Source of the DNA: an uncultured Verrucomicrobia subdivision 3 bacterium
GTDB lineage: Bacteria > Verrucomicrobiota > Verrucomicrobiia > Limisphaerales > UBA11358
NCBI GenBank assembly: GCA_903872345.1
Contig: CAIQKM010000118.1
Coordinates: forward strand, 1-36,480
Length of the DNA stretch: 36,480 nucleotides
Direction of reading: 5' to 3'
Below the pieces are notes generated by a model, which saw nothing but the letters and a program-made list of their open reading frames with translations, was not told the origin of the DNA and did no database searches. Position 1 is the first letter of the stretch, and each line of letters begins with the position of its first letter. This document shows, one piece after another, positions 30,501 to 36,480 of the stretch. A program made the position numbers and the translations under genes.

Positions 30501-32816
30501 ATGAACAAACGACTGCTCGCCCTGCTGGCCGCCGCCGCGTTGCTTGCGCCCCGGTTGTCGGCGCAATTGCCGGTCCATAACTTTGCCATTGGCACCAACG
30601 ATTTCCTGCTGGATGGCCAGCGCCTCCAGATCCGCTGCGGTGAAATTCACGCCGCCCGCGTGCCCAAGGAATACTGGCGCCAGCGGCTGCGTTTGGCCAA
30701 GTCCATGGGCCTCAACACCGTCTGCGCCTACCTGTTCTGGAACCTCCATGAACCCAAGCCCGGCCAATTTGTCTGGACCGGTCAGGCGGACGACGCCGAG
30801 TTTTGCCAAATTGCGAAGGAAGAAGGTTTGTGGGTGATTCTCCGGCCCGGTCCTTATTCCTGCGCCGAGTGGGAGATGGGCGGTACGCCATGGTGGCTGC
30901 TGAAAAATGACGGCATCAAATTGCGTTCACGCGATCCCCGTTATATCAATGCCGTGAAGTCCTACCTCAAGGAAGTCGGCCGGGTGCTCGGGGGCTTACA
31001 GATTACCCATGGCGGCCCGATTCTGATGGTGCAGGCCGAGAATGAATACGGTTTCTACGGCAAGGATGCCGAATACATGGGCGATATCCGCCAGGCGCTG
31101 CTGGATGCCGGGTTCGATGTCCCGCTCTTCGCCTGCAATCCGCCGTCCGAGATGAAGAACGGTTTCCGCACGGACCTCTTTCAAGCCGCCAATTTTGGCA
31201 GCGACCCCGCCGGCAATTTTAAGAAGACCCGCCAACTCATGCCCAGCGGCCCGCTGATTTGCAGCGAGTTTTATCCCGGCTGGTTTGATACGTGGGGCCA
31301 GCCCCATCACTACGGCAACACGGCACGTTATCTGACCGATCTCGAATACATGCTGTCGCATGACGCCTCGTTTAGCATCTACATGGCACATGGCGGCACC
31401 ACGTTCGGCCTGTGGTCGGGCTGTGACCGGCCGTTCAAGCCGGACACTTCTTCCTATGACTACGATGCGCCCATCAGCGAAGCTGGTTGGACCACGCCGA
31501 AGTTCTTTCAGACGCGCGCCCTGTTTGCCAAATACCTGCTCCCCGGCGAAGTTCTGCCCGACCCGCCGGCGCAGAATCCGGTCATCACCTTTGCCTCCGT
31601 GGAATTGACCAACACCGCCCCGGTCTTTGCCAATCTGCCCACGCCGGTGATTGATAAAACGCCCCGCCCCATGGAATCCTACGACCAGGGCTACGGCTGC
31701 ATCATCTATCGCACCACGATTACCGCCGGTCCGCCGGCCGAGTTGGAAGTTGCCGCCGTGCATGATTTTGGCTTTGTGTATCTTGATCGCCACGGCATCG
31801 GCATCTTTGACCGCCGTCACGCCGGAGCCAAAATCCTTGTGCCCGCGCGCAAAGCCGAGGCTCAATTGGACATCCTCGTTGAGCCGATGGGCCGCATTAA
31901 TTTTGGTCCCGAAATGGTGGATCACAAGGGCATCATCGCCCCCGTGAAACTCGCCGGCAAAACCCTCGAAAGTTGGGAGATTTACCGTCTGCCGCTGGAT
32001 TATGAGTACATTGCCGCCCTGAAATTCACGCCCGGCAAAGACAACGGTCCGGCCTTCTGGCGCGGCATCGTGAATCTCGAGAAACCCGGCGACACCTTTC
32101 TGGACATGCACGGCTTCGGCAAGGGGGATCTCTGGGTGAACCGCCATTGCCTGGGACGCTATTGGAATATTGGCCCGAGCCAGACCGCCTATGTGCCCGG
32201 CTGCTGGCTGCACCCCGGCGAGAATGAAGTGATTGTGCTCGACCTCGAAGGACCCGAGCATCCGGCCGTGGCCGGTCTGGCCAAGCCCGTGTTGGATGAA
32301 TTGCATCCCGAGAAGGATTTTGCCAAGACCCGCCGTCCGGCGGTGAAGGTGAATCTTGATGCCACCACCGTGGCCATCAGCGGCTCGTTTGCCCCGGGCA
32401 CGGACACTCAGGAAATCAAGTTCACCGCGCCCGCCACGGGGAATTTCTTTTGCCTCGAAAGCCTGAATGCTCATGATGGCAAACCTTACGCCGCCGTCGC
32501 CGAACTGGATCTGCTGGATGCCGCCGGCAAAACCATCAGTCACGACGGCTGGACCATCGCCTATGTGGACAGCGAGGAACGTGAGAAGGAAGACGGCACC
32601 GCTGAGAACGCCATTGACGGCCAGACCGCCAACATGTGGCACACGGAATGGTCCGGCGCCTCGCCGAATCATCCGCATGAGCTGATTCTGAATCTGGGGC
32701 AGAGCCAGACCCTCTCCGGTTTCCGTTACGTGCCGCGCCAGAGTGAGGGTGCCGGTCGCATCAAAGATTACCGGGTGTATGTGGGGGATAACATGGTCAC
32801 CCCGCTGGGGAATTGA
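30501..32816 (+). CDS. Secreted GH35 beta-galactosidase with C-terminal discoidin-like (F5/8 C) segment
   Basis: The product is 771 residues. The signal peptide (NKRLLALLAAAALLAPRLSAQ, 2-22) precedes the GH35 TIM barrel: DFLLDGQRLQIRCGEIHAARVP (34-55), FWNLHEPKPG, VILRPGPYSCAEWEMGG, QAENEYG (acid/base Glu182) and ICSEFYPGW (nucleophile Glu256). Galactose-binding-like beta domains follow, including GPAFWRGIVNL and LDMHGFGKGDLWVNRHCLGRYW. The final stretch (AENAIDGQTANMWHTEW, HELILNLGQSQTLSGFRYVPRQ, IKDYRVYVGD) is an F5/8 type C-like domain that stops abruptly. The ATG at 30501 begins the signal peptide. GH35 enzymes release beta-linked galactose from plant or algal glycans. It is divergent from batD. 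Confidence 0.92.
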   Translation: MNKRLLALLAAAALLAPRLSAQLPVHNFAIGTNDFLLDGQRLQIRCGEIHAARVPKEYWRQRLRLAKSMGLNTVCAYLFWNLHEPKPGQFVWTGQADDAEFCQIAKEEGLWVILRPGPYSCAEWEMGGTPWWLLKNDGIKLRSRDPRYINAVKSYLKEVGRVLGGLQITHGGPILMVQAENEYGFYGKDAEYMGDIRQALLDAGFDVPLFACNPPSEMKNGFRTDLFQAANFGSDPAGNFKKTRQLMPSGPLICSEFYPGWFDTWGQPHHYGNTARYLTDLEYMLSHDASFSIYMAHGGTTFGLWSGCDRPFKPDTSSYDYDAPISEAGWTTPKFFQTRALFAKYLLPGEVLPDPPAQNPVITFASVELTNTAPVFANLPTPVIDKTPRPMESYDQGYGCIIYRTTITAGPPAELEVAAVHDFGFVYLDRHGIGIFDRRHAGAKILVPARKAEAQLDILVEPMGRINFGPEMVDHKGIIAPVKLAGKTLESWEIYRLPLDYEYIAALKFTPGKDNGPAFWRGIVNLEKPGDTFLDMHGFGKGDLWVNRHCLGRYWNIGPSQTAYVPGCWLHPGENEVIVLDLEGPEHPAVAGLAKPVLDELHPEKDFAKTRRPAVKVNLDATTVAISGSFAPGTDTQEIKFTAPATGNFFCLESLNAHDGKPYAAVAELDLLDAAGKTISHDGWTIAYVDSEEREKEDGTAENAIDGQTANMWHTEWSGASPNHPHELILNLGQSQTLSGFRYVPRQSEGAGRIKDYRVYVGDNMVTPLGN

Positions 32817-32823
32817 ATAAAAA

Positions 32824-32903
32824 GTAGCAGCCGACGTGAGGAGGCTCTGACTTAAATATTGCCGCCAGCGATTCAGTTGGAGCCTCCTTACGTCGGCTGC
32901 TAC
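32824..32903. repeat. Short palindromic element of the GTAGCAGCCGACGT family
   Basis: Inverted arms of 23 nt (32824-32846 and 32881-32903), starting GTAGCAGCCGACGT and differing at one position, flank a 34-nt centre. The element starts 7 bp after the GH35 stop. The same ends bound the 257-bp element at 22234-22490. It has no coding content; a hairpin or mobile-repeat role is inferred. Confidence 0.88.
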
Positions 32904-32917
32904 CGGTAATAAGTAAA

Positions 32918-32951
32918 AAACCTCCCGGCATCTTTCGATGCCGGGAGGTTT
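32918..32951. terminator. Bidirectional intrinsic terminator between GH35 and ThuA
   Basis: A perfect 14-bp stem AAACCTCCCGGCAT (32918-32931) / ATGCCGGGAGGTTT (32938-32951) has loop CTTTCG. On the plus strand it ends in TTTGCTTT; on the minus strand it is followed by a T-run (complement of AAAAAA at 32915-32920). It can serve both the GH35 gene (stop 32816) and the ThuA gene (stop 32969). Confidence 0.9.
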
Positions 32952-32968
32952 GCTTTAATTGATGCGGC

Positions 32969-33826
32969 TTATTTCAGCTTCAGCGCCCATTCGATGCCGC
33001 CGAGCACATGTTGCTGGTAGGCTTTGCTGATTTCGGGCGAGTTCTTGCGGTCCTTCATGTCCGGATTGCCGTCCCAGATGTCTTCACGATGACCGAGGGA
33101 GGTGTAGAACACGCGGCCGGTGCCGTAGTCTTTCCACCAGGAAACGGGGAAATGGCCGGCGGAGCCGTCTTCGGGGTGTTTGTCGAGAATCAGCAGATCC
33201 TTCACCTTGGTGGCGTCGTAATTCTTGAACTGATAGATTTCCTCCTGCGAGATGTCCCAGGTCTTGCCGAGGTGGGCCGTGGCCGGATTGGCCGGGTCCT
33301 GGTTCAGGCATTCCACGCCGACCTGTTTGCCATGCTTCTTGAATTCGCCGCCGAGCATGTCAATGTAGCCCGGCCAGCCATGGAAGGTATCGCTGGCCGC
33401 ATGCAAGCCGATGAACGCATGACCGGCTTTAATCCAATCCAGCAAGCCCTGCGGATCGGGAATGGGCAGGTCCCCGGTGGTGCTCGCAAAGACTACGCCG
33501 TCATAATTCTTCAGCGAGTCGGGCGAGAGCTTTTGCAGGGCTTCCTTCAGCTTGCCTTCCCACGCATCCTCGGCGGTCTTGAAGGCGGCCTTTTCGTCGT
33601 CGGTGGCGTCCTTTTTCAGCGCGCCCGGTTTGCCGGCCGGCTGGTGGACATAATCCACGGTGAATTCGCCGCTGTCCTTGCCGAGCTGGGCGAGGATGCG
33701 TTCGGCGGTTTCAATGGAGCTGTGGCGGAACCCGGTGGTGGTGGTGACCACCAGCAGTTTTTTGGGTTCCGCGTGGAGGGTGGTGGCCAGCGTGGCCACC
33801 GCGAGCAGAGCGAGGAGTGATTTCAT
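32969..33826 (-). CDS. ThuA-domain protein, secreted
   Basis: The product is 285 residues. A signal peptide (KSLLALLAVATLATTLHA, 2-19) precedes a ThuA/glutamine amidotransferase-like fold: KKLLVVTTTTGFRHSSIETAERIL, YDGVVFASTTGDLPIPDPQGLLDWIKAGHAFIGLHAASDTFHGWPGYIDMLGGEF, VKDLLILDKHPEDGSAGHFPVSWWKDYGTGRVFYTSLGHREDIW. The GLHAASDTFHGW segment holds the conserved His residues. ThuA proteins occur with Gfo/Idh/MocA and DUF1080 proteins and are linked to breakdown of keto-sugars and trehalose-type disaccharides. It is the last gene of the three-gene operon, 32 bp after the DUF1080 gene. Confidence 0.92.
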   Translation of the reverse strand: MKSLLALLAVATLATTLHAEPKKLLVVTTTTGFRHSSIETAERILAQLGKDSGEFTVDYVHQPAGKPGALKKDATDDEKAAFKTAEDAWEGKLKEALQKLSPDSLKNYDGVVFASTTGDLPIPDPQGLLDWIKAGHAFIGLHAASDTFHGWPGYIDMLGGEFKKHGKQVGVECLNQDPANPATAHLGKTWDISQEEIYQFKNYDATKVKDLLILDKHPEDGSAGHFPVSWWKDYGTGRVFYTSLGHREDIWDGNPDMKDRKNSPEISKAYQQHVLGGIEWALKLK

Positions 33827-33858
33827 ATTTGATTCAAATCAAGAGTTGGAATTGCGGA

Positions 33859-34671
33859 TCAGGGATCGGTCACGACCGGCACCGAACGCACCCAGATGTT
33901 GCGGAAGGAGACGGAGTTGTTATGGAATTGCAGCGCCAGCGGACCGGTGGGGCCGTGGGCGGTATAGCTGCCCAGCGTGCGCCAGTTGGTCGAACCGCGG
34001 ATGGCCTGATGATTCTGCGCCACGACGCCGTTGTGGAAAACGGTCACGTAGGCGGGCGTGAGCAGGGAGCCGTCCGCATTGAAATGCGGCACATTGAAGA
34101 TGATGTCGTAGGTCTGCCATTCGCCGGGCGGGCGGCAGGCATTCACCAGTGCGGGATGCTGACCGTAAACGCCGGCGGTCGCGCCGTCCGCATAGGTCTT
34201 GCTCTGATAGCAATCGAGCACCTGGATTTCATAGCGGCCCATGAGGAACACGCCGCTGTTCCCGCGGCCCTGGCCTTCGCCCTTGGGCGGGGTGGGTTCA
34301 CGGAATTCAAGATGCAACTGCATGTCGCCAAACTCATTGGTCGTCACAATGTCGCCCTTGGCGGAGATGGCCACGCCATCTTCCACCTTCCACGGCGCGG
34401 GGCCGCCGGATTTTTTGTCGCGCCATTGGGACAGGTCTTTGCCGTCGAACAGGACAATCGCGTCGCTCGGCGGCGTGGCCAGATCGCTGAACGTGCCGGA
34501 CGTAACCACCGGCGGCTGCGGGCGTTCCGGGTCGTGGACGTGCCAGGGCAGGCCCGGTTCAATGGGCGTATCCTTGAAGCCGGCGACGCCGTTGGTGACG
34601 ACTTCCTCGAAGGCGACACATTTCAGGCTGACGGCGGCGAGGGCGATGAGGGTGAGAATAGGCTGTTTCAT
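33859..34671 (-). CDS. DUF1080 (3-keto-disaccharide hydrolase-type) secreted protein
   Basis: The product is 270 residues. A signal peptide (KQPILTLIALAAVSLKCVAF, 2-21) is followed by a jelly-roll domain with the DUF1080 pattern: IVLFDGKDLSQWRDKKSGGPAPWKVEDGVAISAKGDIVTTNEFGDMQLHLEF, GRGNSGVFLMGRYEIQVLDCYQ, RPPGEWQTYDIIFNVPHFNADG, FHNGVVAQNHQAI and GPLALQFHNNSVSFRNIWVR. Characterised relatives hydrolyse 3-keto-glycosides formed by oxidoreductases, so its place between a Gfo/Idh/MocA oxidoreductase and ThuA is coherent. It begins 10 bp after the Gfo/Idh/MocA stop. Confidence 0.92.
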   Translation of the reverse strand: MKQPILTLIALAAVSLKCVAFEEVVTNGVAGFKDTPIEPGLPWHVHDPERPQPPVVTSGTFSDLATPPSDAIVLFDGKDLSQWRDKKSGGPAPWKVEDGVAISAKGDIVTTNEFGDMQLHLEFREPTPPKGEGQGRGNSGVFLMGRYEIQVLDCYQSKTYADGATAGVYGQHPALVNACRPPGEWQTYDIIFNVPHFNADGSLLTPAYVTVFHNGVVAQNHQAIRGSTNWRTLGSYTAHGPTGPLALQFHNNSVSFRNIWVRSVPVVTDP

Positions 34672-34681
34672 TGGTTATATT

Positions 34682-35869
34682 TCAGGCTTTGATAAATTTG
34701 GTCCACTTGGCATTGGACGCTGCGGACTTCAACGCGGTTTCGAGAAATGCAATTCCCGTGAGGCCGTCCTCGACGGTGGCATATTTGCTGCCATCATTGC
34801 TGAACGACTCGCCGGCCTGCCATTTGCGCACGTCCGCCTCAAAACAGCGGTGCAGGCGCGCAAAGGCGTCATGGAACGCTTCGGGATGGCCGCTGGGAAT
34901 GGTCGGTTCGGCCATGAGATCCGCCGGCATGTCCTTGGGCAGGAAACCATCGCCCGGCTGGACCGCGCCGCGCCAGTACACGCGGTCGGGCTGGTTGGGC
35001 AGAAAGATGGTGAGGCGTTCGGGGTCTTCCTGCTTCCACTCCAGCGTGCCTTTGGTGCCGGCCACGGTGAGGCCGAGGTCGTTCTTGCGGCCGATGCAAA
35101 TTTGCGAGGCGCGCACCAGGGCGGTGCCGCCGTTGTTCAGTTTGCAATACACGGTGAAATGGTCGTCCAACTGGCGGCCTTCCACGAAGGTTTCGAGCTG
35201 GGCGCTGAGCTGGGTGATTTCCAGACCGGTGACATACCGGAGCTGCATGAGGGCGTGCGTGCCGATGTCCCCGCCGCAGCCGGAACCGCCGGCGCGTTTG
35301 GGGTCCACGCGCCAGGAAGCCTGCTGCTGGCCGGTGGCTTCCAGCTTGGACGCCAGCCAGCCTTGGAGATAATAGGCATCCACCCAGCGCACTTCGCCGA
35401 GCAGGCCGCTGCGGACGATGTAGCGCGCGAGGCGGCTGGTCCAATGGCCCAGATAGGTGTGGGCGACGCAAAACGGAATGTTCAGCTTGCGGGCGGTTTT
35501 TACCAGGGTGCGCGCCTCCTTGAGATTCAGGCAGAGCGGCTTTTCGCAAAACACGGGAATGCCCGCCTTCATCGCTTTCATCGCGGGATCGAAATGCACA
35601 AAATTGGGCGTCACGATCAGGATGTAATCGAGCTTCTGATCTGCGGGCAGGGTCGCGTTGGCCGCGATCATTTCATCGTAGGACACATAGCCCTTGATGG
35701 GGTAGGGCCACTTGGCGGCTTCTTCCAAGGCGATCTTGGGATCGGGATGCAGCGCGCCGGCGACCACGCGGCGGGTGCCGTCAAAGTGAATGGCTTTTTG
35801 ATGGGGATGGACGATGAAGGCGCCTTTGCCGCCACCGACGAGTCCAACGTTAAGAGGTTTGGCTGCCAT
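34682..35869 (-). CDS. Gfo/Idh/MocA-family oxidoreductase
   Basis: The product is 395 residues without a signal peptide. The Rossmann motif GLVGGGKGAF (9-18) starts the NAD(P)-binding domain, with CEKPLCLN (EKP at 109-111) as the family catalytic lysine motif, and SGCGGDIGTHALMQLRY (HA region) in the C-terminal domain. Such enzymes oxidise or reduce sugars and inositols, including at C3 of glycosides. The ATG at 35869 (MAAKPLNVGL) is preferred because the frame further upstream, from 35938, has no family similarity. It heads the operon with DUF1080 and ThuA. Other candidates (dehydratase or epimerase activity) cannot be excluded. Confidence 0.93.
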   Translation of the reverse strand: MAAKPLNVGLVGGGKGAFIVHPHQKAIHFDGTRRVVAGALHPDPKIALEEAAKWPYPIKGYVSYDEMIAANATLPADQKLDYILIVTPNFVHFDPAMKAMKAGIPVFCEKPLCLNLKEARTLVKTARKLNIPFCVAHTYLGHWTSRLARYIVRSGLLGEVRWVDAYYLQGWLASKLEATGQQQASWRVDPKRAGGSGCGGDIGTHALMQLRYVTGLEITQLSAQLETFVEGRQLDDHFTVYCKLNNGGTALVRASQICIGRKNDLGLTVAGTKGTLEWKQEDPERLTIFLPNQPDRVYWRGAVQPGDGFLPKDMPADLMAEPTIPSGHPEAFHDAFARLHRCFEADVRKWQAGESFSNDGSKYATVEDGLTGIAFLETALKSAASNAKWTKFIKA

Positions 35870-36343
35870 AGATGTGGAATGTAAATTAAGTGTTTGAATG
35901 GAACGCCAAAATTTATGCCAACCGCCGGACGGGAACAAGTCTTATGAATGCGGGACTTGGAATCCGGGAATTTTTTGCCGGGAGGATTGTTTCAAAACGA
36001 GGAGGATGGGTTGCCAATGGCGGCGCTACGAGGGGCAGGGGATGGACACGAATTTCACGAAAGGGGCACGAATTGGGGGAAAATCCGGGATGGCGACGGT
36101 ACGGGGGCGGGGCGGTCATGTCATTTGGCAATTCCGGTTAACAAGGGGGCTGTTTGGCCTGCCCGCGGGGAAAGCGGTGGAGGGCCACCGCACTCCAAGA
36201 CGCTGGCGCGACGGTCATGGTTCCCGTGTGCGCGGAGCGTCTTGGAGTGCTCCAGTCCTCTGGAGCTTTGCCCCATTAATCACCCGTAGGCCAATGTCAA
36301 TGTGATCTGTTGTAGGGCCGGGGACCGGGTAAACCCGGAACTC
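35870..36343. repeat. Repeat-rich gap with trefoil palindrome (36171-36269)
   Basis: No gene is seen; several short open frames have no recognisable content. It must hold the promoter of the Gfo/Idh/MocA operon. The main structure spans 36171-36269: a perfect 13-bp inverted repeat ACTCCAAGACGCT (36192-36204) / AGCGTCTTGGAGT (36236-36248), with smaller hairpins on each side (GCGGTGG-AGGG-CCACCGC at 36174-36191; CTCCAG-TCCT-CTGGAG at 36250-36265) and AAAGC/GCTTT at the outer ends. This can fold as a clover-like structure. A short hairpin CCGGGT-AA-ACCCGG (36325-36338) precedes the intron-like sequence. Confidence 0.65.
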
Positions 36344-36480
36344 GTGCGCCTGAGAAGGCGAGGGGATAGAACGGTGGGAGTCCGTTTCTGTGCGGTGAAG
36401 AGCCGTGCGGTATCGAACCGTAACTGCGTCGCAGCAATGCGGGGTGGAGAGCAACGGGGAGAGAACGACCAGTCCGTAAC
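36344..36480 (+). mobile_element. Possible 5' end of a group II intron (partial, runs off the window)
   Basis: The sequence starts GTGCGCC, matching the GUGYG 5' boundary of group II introns, and continues without a long open frame to the window end, with alternating short complementary segments (GCGCC/GGCG; AACGG/CCGTT; ACGGTGGGAGTCCGT) as in domain I. It is GC-balanced and structured. No reverse transcriptase is visible because the window ends, so the call rests on the boundary motif and structure only. It could instead be another structured RNA. Confidence 0.4.

Overview
The window looks like the chromosome of a GC-rich, Gram-negative bacterium of the Verrucomicrobiota (Pedosphaera/Limisphaera-like lineage). 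This is inferred from the gene mix: secreted GH2/GH16/GH35 enzymes, ThuA, DUF1080 and Gfo/Idh/MocA proteins, an H-X9-DG pseudopilin, a MoxR/Bat locus with DUF4381, and many short palindromic repeats between genes. No 16S or marker gene is present, so the assignment is not proven.

Layout. Positions 1-69 are the end of a gene entering from the left. A repeat-rich gap and an AT-rich secreted TPR protein (585-1682) follow. Next come NAD(P)HX repair enzyme nnr (-), an orphan PhoB-type response regulator (+), a MITE-like palindrome, an SBF-like transporter (+) and an EamA transporter (+). From 6.5 to 14.8 kb, three secreted glycoside hydrolases on the minus strand (GH2, GH16, GH2) flank a plus-strand pair, a LOG-family protein and pabB. 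A class V aminotransferase ends at a clear terminator (16037-16067). Behind it lies a RES/Xre toxin-antitoxin pair in unusual toxin-first order, with a promoter and perfect palindrome between the genes. An MnmC-like methyltransferase follows.

From 30.4 down to 18.1 kb, on the minus strand, runs a long Bat/MoxR locus: batD, batE, moxR, a coupled AT-rich lipoprotein, DUF58, DUF4381, batA, a batB-batC fusion, a glutamine-rich TPR-like protein, a pseudopilin and an M14-type metallopeptidase. MoxR AAA+ ATPases and VWA-domain Bat proteins are thought to act together at the cell envelope. The locus is interrupted just before DUF58 by a cassette of about 1.05 kb. It carries a plus-strand addiction pair (Unstab_antitox/ParE-like) and a palindromic repeat element, and is bounded by two 58-nt copies of the DUF58 gene start. 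All four differences between the copies are synonymous.

The right end holds a secreted GH35 beta-galactosidase (+), a strong bidirectional terminator, and a minus-strand operon Gfo/Idh/MocA - DUF1080 - ThuA, probably for (keto)sugar metabolism. After a repeat-filled gap with a trefoil palindrome, the window ends in what may be the 5' end of a group II intron (from GTGCG at 36344).

The observations most worth a second look are the DUF58-start duplication around the TA cassette, the RES/Xre promoter-operator arrangement, a GH2 enzyme whose acid/base glutamate appears to be asparagine, and at least four families of palindromic repeats.
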